A model generated the notes under the pieces. It ran no database searches and had not been told where the DNA came from. It saw only the letters and a list, made by a program, of their open reading frames with translations. A stretch of DNA of 41,342 bases. Source: a virus. The translations under genes and the position numbers were made by a program. Positions 4,840-13,305 of this stretch are shown in pieces; within the stretch, counting starts at the first letter, position 1; each line of letters begins with the position of its first letter. Where the stretch lies: positions 1 through 41,342 of IMG/VR virus record IMGVR_UViG_3300009537_000056, one strand, 5' to 3'.

Positions 4840-4909
4840 TGAGTTGGAGACACACAGTACTGGAGTTGTACCCAAAACCACTGGGCGGAGATTTCCCCGC
4901 CGAGGGTGA
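4736..4909 (+). CDS. Possible single-span membrane protein in overlapping frame (57 aa)
   Basis: In the frame offset from the preceding ORF, ATG 4736 opens MEFLGMILTIALLGGIVVGF, a clear transmembrane helix, followed by LDLMVSIHQKKG and a basic tail (GRRFPRRG). This looks much more protein-like than the alternative frame over the same bases. The ribosome binding site is weak (only AGGG about 10 bases upstream), and the ORF runs 71 bases into the next gene. An upstream in-frame GTG at 4694 is possible. Real coding status is undecided. Confidence 0.4.
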   Translation: MEFLGMILTIALLGGIVVGFLDLMVSIHQKKGPSDELETHSTGVVPKTTGRRFPRRG

Positions 4910-5213
4910 ACCCGCTGACTGGATAGAGCAGGGGACAGTTCTATACTGTCAGGGGGATGATTCGACTGTTGTGTACTTTGCGCCTTTATGGTGGATTCTA
5001 TGGGTGAAGACTAAGAAGTACGCTTACGAGGTCTATGCGTTCTTTCACAACAATTTGTGGGCTAAAATGCCTTGGTATCGACCATTTCGTTTTGATGATG
5101 TTGAAACAAAGACCGTCACAACTGAAGAGTTAATTTCTATGCTTAAAGAGGATGGTATGGACCCAGATACGGTCAATGATTTATTTGGGGTTGACTTTTC
5201 TGAGGAGTTGTAG
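4839..5213 (+). CDS. Protein of unknown function (124 aa)
   Basis: ATG 4839 is preceded by AGAAAGGA at 4824-4831; a GTG one codon earlier is possible. The product is rich in tryptophan and tyrosine in the middle (VVYFAPLWWILWVKTKKYAY and FFHNNLWAKMPWYRPFRFDD) and ends in an acidic helical segment (TEELISMLKEDGMDPDTVND). The central hydrophobic stretch is short for a membrane span, so a small soluble alpha/beta protein is more likely. The last codons contain the -35 box of the promoter for the next tRNA. No family recognised. Confidence 0.7.
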   Translation: MSWRHTVLELYPKPLGGDFPAEGEPADWIEQGTVLYCQGDDSTVVYFAPLWWILWVKTKKYAYEVYAFFHNNLWAKMPWYRPFRFDDVETKTVTTEELISMLKEDGMDPDTVNDLFGVDFSEEL

Positions 5214-5219
5214 TAAAAT
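5191..5219 (+). promoter_or_regulatory. Sigma-70 promoter for tRNA-Ile/tRNA-Trp
   Basis: TTGACT at 5191-5196 and TAAAAT at 5214-5219 are 17 bases apart, each one base from consensus. Transcription would start near 5226, just ahead of tRNA-Ile and inside a recurrent CGATTGTAGT motif (5223-5232). The -35 box lies in the end of the upstream gene. Confidence 0.75.
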
Positions 5220-5236
5220 AGACGATTGTAGTATTT

Positions 5237-5309
5237 AGACTTGTAGCTCAGTGGTGAGAGCGTTCCTCTGATAAGGGAAAGGCCGAGGGTTCGACTCCCT
5301 CCAAGTCTA
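5237..5309 (+). tRNA. tRNA-Ile (GAT)
   Basis: Acceptor AGACTTG/CAAGTCT, D arm GCTCAGTGGTGAGAGC, anticodon stem TTCCT/GGGAA with loop CTGATAA (anticodon GAT), T arm GAGGG-TTCGACT-CCCTC, discriminator A. CCA not encoded. Confidence 0.95.
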
Positions 5310-5348
5310 CAACGCAGCTTTGGGACACTGCGATAGAACAAAGGTCCC

Positions 5349-5387
5349 CCCGAGCCATCCTTTCCGATCATAGATTATTGGCTCGGG
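5349..5387 (+). other. 9-bp perfect inverted repeat between tRNA-Ile and tRNA-Trp
   Basis: CCCGAGCCA (5349-5357) pairs exactly with TGGCTCGGG (5379-5387) around a 21-base loop. It has no T run, so it is not a classical terminator; a processing or stability hairpin is more likely. Confidence 0.5.
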
Positions 5388-5392
5388 TTCAT

Positions 5393-5465
5393 GCAGGGGA
5401 GGTCTCAACGGAGAGACACTGGTCTCCAAAACCAGAAGTGGTGGGTTCGATTCCCACCCCCTGTG
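5393..5465 (+). tRNA. tRNA-Trp (CCA)
   Basis: Acceptor GCAGGGG/CCCCTGT, D arm GGTCTCAACGGAGAGAC, anticodon stem CTGGT/ACCAG with loop CTCCAAA (anticodon CCA), T arm GTGGG-TTCGATT-CCCAC, discriminator G as usual for tryptophan. CCA end not encoded. It is the last tRNA of the block. Confidence 0.95.
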
Positions 5466-5470
5466 CCTAC

Positions 5471-5508
5471 GGCCCCACCTGAGGCAACTCAGGGAGGGGC
5501 CTTTTTTC
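5471..5508 (+). terminator. Rho-independent terminator ending the tRNA block
   Basis: GGCCCC-A-CCTGAG pairs with CTCAGG-GA-GGGGCC around the loop GCAA, followed by TTTTTTCTT. It separates the tRNA/early block from the structural genes. Confidence 0.93.
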
Positions 5509-5520
5509 TTCTTATACGGG

Positions 5521-5530
5521 CGATTGTAGT
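5521..5530 (+). promoter_or_regulatory. CGATTGTAGT motif upstream of portal
   Basis: This exact 10-mer lies directly after the terminator and 27 bases before the portal start. The same 10-mer occurs at 5223-5232, 17380-17389 (again just after a terminator) and 33993-34002. It may mark a phage promoter start region or regulator site. No full -35/-10 pair is evident here, though TTATAC lies just upstream. Confidence 0.35.
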
Positions 5531-5556
5531 GAGAGAGTAATCTGTCTGAGGTGAAT

Positions 5557-7275
5557 ATGACACGAGTTATCGGCCTTTCCGGGGACGCCCCTCGTCAGAA
5601 ACGTGGGCAACTTGCTGTAATTCAGAGAGCAGCAGAATCAGAGTATAAGCCTATTTTTCCGACTGACGTTCAGCAACTCTTAGATCAAGAAGTATACCCG
5701 AGCCTACAAAAGTTCCTACTTTTCTGGGTGATGATGGATGCTGTGAAGGTTCACGGATACATCCGATCAGCCATGAGTGCTATTGGGCGATCTACGGTTG
5801 GTGCGTGGTGGATGCTGTCCAAGCACGAAGAATGGGGAACCACTGCAACCGAGGAACAGCGCCTAGCATTGCTTGAGTTCTACAGTAGCCGTAATCGAGA
5901 ATGGGACAACATCAAGGACTACCAGAATCTTGCGTACAAACTTATCATTGGAGCACAATACTTAAAGTTCTTTGGGCAAGTAGCGTTTTCGATTAACCGT
6001 AACAACGCTGGTCAGCCGATTGGCTTCGATCATCTGCCAGGACTTGTTGTGCCCAATGTTGATGAGTTTGGTTATTTCAAGAATCCGTCTTTCGTACAAT
6101 ACCCAACAAAGGACCCACGAGTGCGCACTGAATTCTCCAGTCCAGAAGATATCATCTACATCACTAATCCTGATTGGGAAGGTTCTCCGCTCGGGGGTTC
6201 CGACATTGAGGCGTTGACTGAGTTTACGTTGCCGTTGGACATTTATTTGCAGACTGCGGCACGTGAATATATGAAAAATACTAACCGACCAGAGTTAATC
6301 TACATGCTTCCGCAGGATATCTCGGATGAAGCCTTTGATACGTTTGTTGCTCTATTAAATAGTAAATATGGTGGTCCGTTGAATCGGGGACGAAACCCAG
6401 TAGCTGTCCAGGGCGAACTCAAAGTAGAACGTATTGATGATCTACCGGACGGACTCCCATATCAACAATCTCGAAAGGATGCACGAGACGAATCCCTAGC
6501 TGCTTCCGGTGTTAGTGGTCCAGTGCTTGGCCTGTCTGACACAATGAGCAGCGCAAATATCAGAGAATCTCGTCGCCAGTTCCATGAGACCACGATGGAA
6601 CCGCTCTTCCAACTATTGGAGGGTGGATTTTATGAGCAGGTTCATATTCGTGAGTTTGATATTGTGGAATGGATTTTGAAGTTCAACAACCCAGACTTTA
6701 TGACTGCTGTTGAGCGAGCAACCGTTCATATGCGCTATATTGAAAATGGTGTTTTGAATCCTAATGAAGCTCGTGAAGACCTTGGTCGTGAACCACGAGA
6801 GGGTGGAGATGAATACGTTGAATCGAAACAGCCTGGGGGTAATCCACAGGGGTCTCCTCCAGAAGGTCGGGAAGAAGAACCAGATGATCCTTCCAACACA
6901 GGAGAACCAACTGATGATGACCAGGACCCGCCTCGGGGAGACCAACACGATGATGAGACAGATCGTGCGCTAGCTGAGTTATCTGGTAATTCTGAGAATA
7001 CTCTGGTTGAGTTAACGAGAAAGTCAGAACGTGTTTCAACTAAAGTAGCGGGATCAACAAGAGATGCTTTGGTCAATGAATTTTTAGCATGGCGTAAATT
7101 TGCAATCAACCGTGTTCAAAAAGGAATGCGTCTTCGCCGTTACTTCACTGAGAAAATTCCTGAGGATATAGCTTTTCTTGTTCAGGACCAATTGGAGGAC
7201 GCTGATAGCGTTGAAGTAGTAGAGAGTATATTTAGTAATCTGTTAGACACTATCCAGGAGCTAAACAATGAGTAG
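5557..7275 (+). CDS. Portal protein (572 aa)
   Basis: The product matches the HK97/SPP1-type portal family, the dodecameric ring at the capsid vertex through which DNA is packaged and to which the connector binds. Seen in order: an N-terminal arm, a long stem/wing region (YIRSAMSAIGRSTVGAWWML, then AYKLIIGAQYLKFFGQVAFS), a clip-like segment with the motif DIIYITNPDWEGSPLGGSDI, and VSGPVLGLSDTMSSANIRES, followed by the family signature YIENGVLNPNEAREDLGREP. The last 140 residues are a low-complexity acidic Pro/Gly/Asp linker and then a coiled-coil-like tail (ALVNEFLAWRKFAINRVQKG), longer than in minimal portals. ATG 5557 is chosen over GTG 5551 because GAGGTG sits 4-8 bases before it. It opens the structural operon. 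Confidence 0.92.
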   Translation: MTRVIGLSGDAPRQKRGQLAVIQRAAESEYKPIFPTDVQQLLDQEVYPSLQKFLLFWVMMDAVKVHGYIRSAMSAIGRSTVGAWWMLSKHEEWGTTATEEQRLALLEFYSSRNREWDNIKDYQNLAYKLIIGAQYLKFFGQVAFSINRNNAGQPIGFDHLPGLVVPNVDEFGYFKNPSFVQYPTKDPRVRTEFSSPEDIIYITNPDWEGSPLGGSDIEALTEFTLPLDIYLQTAAREYMKNTNRPELIYMLPQDISDEAFDTFVALLNSKYGGPLNRGRNPVAVQGELKVERIDDLPDGLPYQQSRKDARDESLAASGVSGPVLGLSDTMSSANIRESRRQFHETTMEPLFQLLEGGFYEQVHIREFDIVEWILKFNNPDFMTAVERATVHMRYIENGVLNPNEAREDLGREPREGGDEYVESKQPGGNPQGSPPEGREEEPDDPSNTGEPTDDDQDPPRGDQHDDETDRALAELSGNSENTLVELTRKSERVSTKVAGSTRDALVNEFLAWRKFAINRVQKGMRLRRYFTEKIPEDIAFLVQDQLEDADSVEVVESIFSNLLDTIQELNNE

Positions 7276-7555
7276 TGGATCAACTTGGTACTGTATTAAT
7301 GAAACGTGCAAACACGAGCTAGGCAACGTCCTAGGTGGTGAATACTACCCCGCAGCAAGCGTAACGGGTGAGCATCTGCAAACTCGTGGACCCAATCTGG
7401 TAGTCAGATGTCCTGAGTGTTCCACTCAAAAAGTTTGGTATACAGCAGACCCCATCACTCGTGCCATCTACCAACTCGTGGATGCAGTCGCAACGCAGGC
7501 CGCACGACGAATGGTCAGTAAGGTGAGCGAAATAACACTCAACAAAGAGGTCTAA
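7268..7555 (+). CDS. Small zinc-ribbon protein (95 aa)
   Basis: The product contains two cysteine pairs, CINETC near residues 9-14 and CPEC near 48-51, spaced like a treble-clef or ribbon zinc site. The arrangement resembles the small phage Com proteins (zinc-finger translational activators known from Mu), but similarity is only architectural. The second half is helical (AIYQLVDAVATQAARRMVSK). It overlaps the portal stop by 8 bases and is followed without gap by the next gene, so it is part of the structural operon. A role as a minor head factor or a regulator are both open. Confidence 0.75.
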   Translation: MSSGSTWYCINETCKHELGNVLGGEYYPAASVTGEHLQTRGPNLVVRCPECSTQKVWYTADPITRAIYQLVDAVATQAARRMVSKVSEITLNKEV

Positions 7556-9721
7556 ATGGCGTTGACCATCACCATTGAAGGGAAAGGCGTTATCGCCAAT
7601 GCTGATGCTGAAACAAATGACACCGGTGGAACTGGAACCGGAGATTGGGGATTCACCGGTTCTGGTGGTGTTGCTTGGGGACTAACTACTGACACTTATC
7701 TTTTTGGTAGTAGTAGTATGTCTATGGCTTTGTCCGGTGCTAAAAATGGATGGATGCACTTTGATCGGGGTGCTGGTAATGAACTAAATTTTGGAACATC
7801 AGGAGCCGAAGAAGGCCAGCATATCTACATCTGGTATCACTGCCCAACGATTGGACTTTCAGATACACGAGCGAATGCAGGCGTATCTATTAGAATAGGA
7901 ACAAGTACCACAGCCTTCAGAACATTTGTGGTAGCGGGGAGCGACGGAGCAAACGGGTGGGATGGTGGTTGGCGGTGTTTTGTGGTTGATCCCACAAAAA
8001 CAGGTTCAATCTCTGACACGGGAACATATGATACTAGCTCTATTAGGTATATAGGCATCCGTGGTGCAACGACAGCCATTGCTAAAGGAGATAACTTCTT
8101 TGTCGATCAAATTGCCGTTGGTTTTGGATTGCGTATATCAGGGACCAGTACTACTGCATGGAAAGAAGCAGTGGATTATTGCACTGATTATGCAAACCGA
8201 GCCTGGGGAATGCTACAGCAGCGTGAAGGGATATACTACGCCTACGGTAAGATTTGGATCGGGAATTCCACACAAACAGCAGCAGTTAGTTTTACCGATA
8301 CTGGACGTACTATTCAGTTTGGTGTCTCTGAGTATTGGAGTGGTAGTGCTTGGGTACCATTTTCTAAAACGGATTACCAAGGCATTATCATTGAAGATGC
8401 TTCGACTTATCCGACGACATTTCAAGATGGTGTGTTAGTTGGTTCCGATGCTGGACGTTCTGGAAGCTCAATTATTGGTAATGCTAATCACGATGTTTCC
8501 CTGGATATGTACGGGGGCAACGAGGCGACCAGCCTTACGAAGTTATATGGTACCTCATTTAGAAACATCAAAGGCGCAATCAACTTCGGGAATGATCCTG
8601 ACCATCATATGTATTCTGTGGCTTGGGAGAACTGTTCTCAGGTAGACCCTGTTGGTGCCATCAAAATCAGAAACTGTTTTTTCATCGGTTACACACCAAA
8701 TACCAACGGCGCACTCCTTTGGAATGCAAATATGGATATCCAGGATTGTCGGTTCATTGCTAATACTGACCCAACCAATGATCCACACGGAATCGAACAT
8801 CCCACAGCAGGAACCTTTGCTTACACTGGTATGTTCTTCAGCGGAAATGATTATGACATCAACAATACGTCACTTGCGACGTTGATGGATAGTTACCAAC
8901 CAACAGAAGATGGTGATGTGGATGTTTATTCCGGGTCCATTATTAGGGTGGCGCAACAATTTACAGCCTCGGCAGGAATTCTTACCCGAGCAACCTTCAG
9001 TCTTCGAAAGCAGGGTACACCTAGTGGAGTTAACGTCTTTGCCCGACTATACGCCAACTCGGGGGCGGCACCAACGGGAGCGGCGCTAGCTACGAGCAAT
9101 CCGATTGCAATTGAGAATTTTGCAACATCCTTTGGTGATGTGGAATTTGAATTTGAGGATGAATACACACTTTCTGCCACAGACTATCATATTTCTGTAG
9201 AATTCTCAGGCGGAGATGCTTCCAATCGATTGGAAGTTGAGTATTTAACAGCAGGCTCTGGAAGCGAGACTTGTAACACCTATATTAGTTCTTGGGGTGG
9301 GCAGACCTATGATTGTAGGTTCGCCGTGAATCGGGGCGGACTCGTTAAGATCAATGCAACTGATAGTAACCCGAATACTGCACGTGAAACTGCATCAGTC
9401 AAGGGTGCAACAAAAATTGTCAACACGGTCAACATAACGATTAAAGTCCAGAATACTGATCGACAACCAATCCAAGATGCACAGACCTCCGTGAAATTGT
9501 TGAACTCTCCGTATACCCAACTGATGAACGAGGATACACTATCCAGCGGATTAGCTGTTGAGGGCTATAACTATACGGGAGATGTTGATGTAGTCGTGTC
9601 CGTTAGAAAGTCGGATGACTTGGACAATCCTCGGTATAAGGCCCACTCATCTGTGCAAACAATCAGTGACAGCGGATTGACTTTGACAATTACCTTAGTT
9701 GAACAACCGTTACCTATTTAG
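7556..9721 (+). CDS. Large beta-rich structural protein with beta-helix-like and Ig-like regions (721 aa)
   Basis: The sequence is rich in Gly, Thr, Ser, Asn and Asp with short alternating strands, typical of phage surface fibres or decoration proteins. Residues about 30-200 look like a jelly-roll carbohydrate-binding lectin domain. Residues about 280-440 carry repeated turns (IKIRNCFFIGY, MDIQDCRFIAN, TGMFFSGNDYDINN) like a right-handed beta-helix. A beta-sandwich follows around 455-580 (VAQQFTASAGILTRATFSLR), and the last 100 residues look like an Ig/carboxypeptidase-regulatory-like module (VNITIKVQNTDRQPIQDAQT). The gene begins immediately after the zinc-ribbon gene stop (ATG 7556). A position between portal and protease is uncommon for a fibre, so a head decoration or head fibre is possible. 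Confidence 0.75.
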   Translation: MALTITIEGKGVIANADAETNDTGGTGTGDWGFTGSGGVAWGLTTDTYLFGSSSMSMALSGAKNGWMHFDRGAGNELNFGTSGAEEGQHIYIWYHCPTIGLSDTRANAGVSIRIGTSTTAFRTFVVAGSDGANGWDGGWRCFVVDPTKTGSISDTGTYDTSSIRYIGIRGATTAIAKGDNFFVDQIAVGFGLRISGTSTTAWKEAVDYCTDYANRAWGMLQQREGIYYAYGKIWIGNSTQTAAVSFTDTGRTIQFGVSEYWSGSAWVPFSKTDYQGIIIEDASTYPTTFQDGVLVGSDAGRSGSSIIGNANHDVSLDMYGGNEATSLTKLYGTSFRNIKGAINFGNDPDHHMYSVAWENCSQVDPVGAIKIRNCFFIGYTPNTNGALLWNANMDIQDCRFIANTDPTNDPHGIEHPTAGTFAYTGMFFSGNDYDINNTSLATLMDSYQPTEDGDVDVYSGSIIRVAQQFTASAGILTRATFSLRKQGTPSGVNVFARLYANSGAAPTGAALATSNPIAIENFATSFGDVEFEFEDEYTLSATDYHISVEFSGGDASNRLEVEYLTAGSGSETCNTYISSWGGQTYDCRFAVNRGGLVKINATDSNPNTARETASVKGATKIVNTVNITIKVQNTDRQPIQDAQTSVKLLNSPYTQLMNEDTLSSGLAVEGYNYTGDVDVVVSVRKSDDLDNPRYKAHSSVQTISDSGLTLTITLVEQPLPI

Positions 9722-9769
9722 TTCGATTGAAGAGGGTGATAAGTCACAAATTGATGGGGGGATTTTTAT

Positions 9770-12268
9770 ATGGCTGATACAATTCTAGGGGGTAAATTAA
9801 CCGTTTATTATCTTGACGACACTCGTCGTAAGCAGATTCGTTGGACTGGAACGGCTGCTAAGACGGATGTGCAGAAGATGATTGACGTGTACGATGCGAC
9901 GGAAGACCTGTTCACTATTCCTACGCAGCAAGATGATGGTTTGATCTTCTCAGCAGAAACGCCTGGAGAATACACCATCGGTAAGATCGATGCAGGAGAG
10001 AATGAACCGTGGTTTATTGATCTCAAGACAATGGAACACATTGTTGGAGACTTCGCAAACTTCACGGGCTGCGCCCTCAAGACATCTGGTTGGACGAGAA
10101 GTTTACCTGGAGATGGTACCGGAAATATCGGTATTGTCGTAGTTCCAATTACGAACGTTGATATTGCCTCGTCTGACATCGGTGACACTATCTCACATAA
10201 TGCTGATGGTGATTCAGGAACCCTGCTTGATTTTGTGGACACTGGTGGGGCAACAGACTACCTGTTTATCCGACCAGATACTAACAACTTAGCAGATGAT
10301 TTCAACACTGGCTCAGGAACCCTAACCATGGGTACCTCAGCCAACACTGCTACACAAACTGCGATTGCACATACCGGGGAGATGGTTTGGGGCAACATCT
10401 TCACGCAGGGCGCTATCCTGAGTGACACGCACATCTTCCTTTATCAAAATGGGATACGAGTAACTGGTTCTGATCAAACTGACAATGACTGGTGGCCGGA
10501 TGGTCATATTGATCGAGCAGTTCCAATCAGGGATTATACAACTGCGGGTTTCCCAACGATTGACTTAGGATATCTCACAGCTAAGGCTAATCAGTACGGA
10601 TCGAAATACACTTACGCTATCATTCGAATGAACACGACCTCTGGTGGAAACGTGTCCGCAGGACTCTCATCCGGTAATGATATCACCAACACAACGGGGT
10701 ACGGTTCTATCACGTATACCAACGCTGCCGGTAACTGGAGCGTGGGAGATGAAATTCTGGGCGGTACCTCTGGTGCTCGGGCGATCATCACACAGATCGA
10801 TAGTCCTGGATCGACACAAACAGTTCATTATTTCTTGGTTGGCGATCCGTTGGTGGATTTCACTACTGCTGCTGAAACTGCAAACAACCAGGATGACTCT
10901 GGAACCGGAAGCAAAAATGGTTCTGCACCCGCTTCACAGGGTCCAGCGTTGACATCATGGTTTGATGGTGCGGCACTTCCAACCTATACGTTTGGGAATA
11001 CCCAGGCTGACATTGATGATGATACGGTCAACGAAGAGTATGGTATTGTTATCGATTTGAATCAAGCTTCGTTGGCTCAAATGCACGAGTATAACAAGTA
11101 CGCACAACGTCGAGGCAGTTTGCTTGATCATGATGGTCTTGACGGACAGGAATGGATCGGTATTGACTACGCAGTTAACTACGCAACTATCACCGGTACC
11201 GTGAATGAAGGTGCGGTTGTTACAGGAGCAACTTCGGGGGCTACAGGTGTTGTAGTTTCAAATCCAGGTGGTTCTAGTAATACAGCACTACTTAGAAATA
11301 GTCGAGGTACCTTCGTAGATGGTGAACGTATCTGGGAAACTGATGGAGTAAATGAATTTGACGCTTCAGGTCTAACAGTTGAAGTTATCGTTCCTGTGGC
11401 TGAGAGTTCCTTTGGAACATTGGCCGGAGTTAACTTCTTCGCCTCAAGGGGTGTTCTACTTTCCGACTATAAGGTAACAGAGGAAAACCTGTTCTCCCTG
11501 ATCGATGCTACCGGAACTCCGAGAGCACGACCAACGACTATCCAAATGACAATCTTGAATTTGCTTCAGTATGACTATGCGTCGTGCTTTAGACTTACAG
11601 CTAGTGGTGGGGTAGTTGATAAGACCGAATATTCTGCAACTGGTGGCGAGGCTGCTGGTGATCCTACTCTGACGGTTGACGGTTCAATTGCCGCAGACGT
11701 TCCTGGAAAGACGTTGGGTGGAACTCTGGTTCTTCGAGACGTAAGTGATAATAACCAGGAATACGTCCTTCGATACAGTTCCTATAGTGCAGCTACGGGT
11801 GTTGTTACACTGGCAAACTCTACATGGACAGCGGAAGCCAGCACTGACGAAAATACCATCAACGATGTAGGAGCTTTTGTTAACACAAAGGTCGGAGACT
11901 TGGTTTACAACAACGACTTATCTGCTGTAAGCTATGTAACTGCTGTAACCAGTGATGACTCCATCGAGATTTACCCCCCACTTTCTGGTCAAGATTCAGG
12001 CGATACCGGAGAGATTAACTGCGTGCCTATCACCTTGGTTGATACCGCAGATGATGTATACTTTATGATCATCTTCGAGTTCAAGGAAGCTCCTGGATCA
12101 GCGCAAGCAAGTATGCAATATGTTGCTGACATTTTCAGTCGAGTTAGAGTAAGAAATACCTCTTTGGCAACAACTAAGATTAAGGGCTATACGGCTGATG
12201 TGACCATTGGAACTGGTGGAGGTTCAGCCAGTGCCACGAGAATTGAGAATACCGTTTATGGCAGCTAA
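9770..12268 (+). CDS. Large virion structural protein (832 aa), function unknown
   Basis: ATG 9770 follows a GGGGGG run at about 9755-9760. The N-terminus (MADTILGGKLTVYYLDDTRR) resembles the entry strand of phage structural proteins. The body is Gly/Thr/Asp-rich with beta-strand periodicity. A short motif occurs at least twice (SVGDEILGGTSGARAIITQI and NEGAVVTGATSGATGVVVSN), a pattern also seen in phage fibre and head-decoration proteins. The last 150 residues (VYFMIIFEFKEAPGSAQASM and VRVRNTSLATTKIKGYTADV) look like a compact beta domain. No enzymatic motif is seen. Size and place suggest an abundant decoration or fibre component. The next gene begins inside its last codons. Confidence 0.7.
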   Translation: MADTILGGKLTVYYLDDTRRKQIRWTGTAAKTDVQKMIDVYDATEDLFTIPTQQDDGLIFSAETPGEYTIGKIDAGENEPWFIDLKTMEHIVGDFANFTGCALKTSGWTRSLPGDGTGNIGIVVVPITNVDIASSDIGDTISHNADGDSGTLLDFVDTGGATDYLFIRPDTNNLADDFNTGSGTLTMGTSANTATQTAIAHTGEMVWGNIFTQGAILSDTHIFLYQNGIRVTGSDQTDNDWWPDGHIDRAVPIRDYTTAGFPTIDLGYLTAKANQYGSKYTYAIIRMNTTSGGNVSAGLSSGNDITNTTGYGSITYTNAAGNWSVGDEILGGTSGARAIITQIDSPGSTQTVHYFLVGDPLVDFTTAAETANNQDDSGTGSKNGSAPASQGPALTSWFDGAALPTYTFGNTQADIDDDTVNEEYGIVIDLNQASLAQMHEYNKYAQRRGSLLDHDGLDGQEWIGIDYAVNYATITGTVNEGAVVTGATSGATGVVVSNPGGSSNTALLRNSRGTFVDGERIWETDGVNEFDASGLTVEVIVPVAESSFGTLAGVNFFASRGVLLSDYKVTEENLFSLIDATGTPRARPTTIQMTILNLLQYDYASCFRLTASGGVVDKTEYSATGGEAAGDPTLTVDGSIAADVPGKTLGGTLVLRDVSDNNQEYVLRYSSYSAATGVVTLANSTWTAEASTDENTINDVGAFVNTKVGDLVYNNDLSAVSYVTAVTSDDSIEIYPPLSGQDSGDTGEINCVPITLVDTADDVYFMIIFEFKEAPGSAQASMQYVADIFSRVRVRNTSLATTKIKGYTADVTIGTGGGSASATRIENTVYGS

Positions 12269-12647
12269 TGGCGAACCTAGAGTTGTTATTGAGGGTTTGG
12301 AAGAGATCATCGAGAGGGACCTAGAGAAAAATAAGGTCCTTCTTGAACAAACTCAGAAGGAACTTCTTGCTTACAAAGGTGCTCGTGCGCATGAGATTCA
12401 GCGAAAAAAGTACTACGCCTCACTTATCGGAGGGGGAAAATTTAATGATGAATCACTAAGAGTATCGATGGATGATATTGCCATCAATATTCGTCATTTA
12501 AGTGATAAAATAAAGCTCGCACAAGAGAAAATCGAGCATCATACATTGATCGTAGATACACTGACTGAGCAGAGAAAAGCCCAGTATGAAGCTCTCTCTG
12601 CTCTGTCTTTGTATCGAAAGGATCAGTTAGATGCCGCTAATAGTTGA
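12258..12647 (+). CDS. Coiled-coil protein (129 aa)
   Basis: ATG 12258 overlaps the previous stop by 11 bases and gives MAANGEPRVVIEGLEEIIER as N-terminus. The in-frame start at 12207 lies deeper inside the upstream gene and is less likely. Almost the whole chain is predicted helical with heptad-like spacing (LEKNKVLLEQTQKELLAYKG, then IRHLSDKIKLAQEKIEHHTL and VDTLTEQRKAQYEALSALSL). It is probably a rod or trimeric linker that works with the large structural proteins next to it. It overlaps the following gene by 17 bases. No family recognised. Confidence 0.75.
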   Translation: MAANGEPRVVIEGLEEIIERDLEKNKVLLEQTQKELLAYKGARAHEIQRKKYYASLIGGGKFNDESLRVSMDDIAINIRHLSDKIKLAQEKIEHHTLIVDTLTEQRKAQYEALSALSLYRKDQLDAANS

Positions 12648-13305
12648 CTACTATAACCAGATCATCCAGATAACGTCTCCCACAACTAGTGTGGACGCAC
12701 AGACGTTGCATGACTTCATCGAAGACGAGATGGCTACCCCTGTAGGCGTTCAACACAGCGATATTATCAAGCCCGAGGGTAAGATCGAAGATGCCTCCAA
12801 TCCCGGTGTTTTCTCCCAGATCATTATAATTCTTAACTCACCTTGGCAGATTCAGTTCTGGCAGGGCAGTGGTTACACCCGAATTTACGGGGGTAAGATT
12901 GTTGGTGGTCTCAACGATGAGGTTATCAAAGCAACCGGTGCAGCCGGTGATATCACTGTTTTGGAAAGTCCTGTCGATGGTCTGACGGTTGTTTCCGGTT
13001 CGGGTATTACTGAGCAAGATAAGCTTGATATTTCTGATCGTGTCTGGGATGCGACTACTGCTGGACATTTGGTTGGCGGGTCATTTGGAGCGTTTATTCA
13101 AAATGCTATGCTCGACCTTTTGGGAATCACGGGAGAGAATGTTGTTTGGAGTAACCTCCAACATGACGGTAATCATAACCTGATTGGTGCTAGAATTACT
13201 GCTTACACTGATAATGGTTTGGGAACAATCTACAAGCAATGGGACATTACTGCTACCTATGACGGAGATAGTGAACTAACCGGTTATCAAATGGTAGAGG
13301 TCTAA
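12631..13305 (+). CDS. Structural protein of unknown function (224 aa)
   Basis: The start ATG 12631 overlaps the preceding gene by 17 bases. The N-terminal 110 residues form a beta-rich domain (IVDYYNQIIQITSPTTSVDA, ...IIIILNSPWQIQFWQGSGYT). A linker with SGITEQDKLDISDRVWDATT follows, a motif often found near the end of phage virion proteins. The C-terminal part (GARITAYTDNGLGTIYKQWD, DGDSELTGYQMVEV) looks like a small beta-sandwich. It is likely a virion protein working with the neighbours. No specific role can be assigned. Confidence 0.72.
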   Translation: MPLIVDYYNQIIQITSPTTSVDAQTLHDFIEDEMATPVGVQHSDIIKPEGKIEDASNPGVFSQIIIILNSPWQIQFWQGSGYTRIYGGKIVGGLNDEVIKATGAAGDITVLESPVDGLTVVSGSGITEQDKLDISDRVWDATTAGHLVGGSFGAFIQNAMLDLLGITGENVVWSNLQHDGNHNLIGARITAYTDNGLGTIYKQWDITATYDGDSELTGYQMVEV

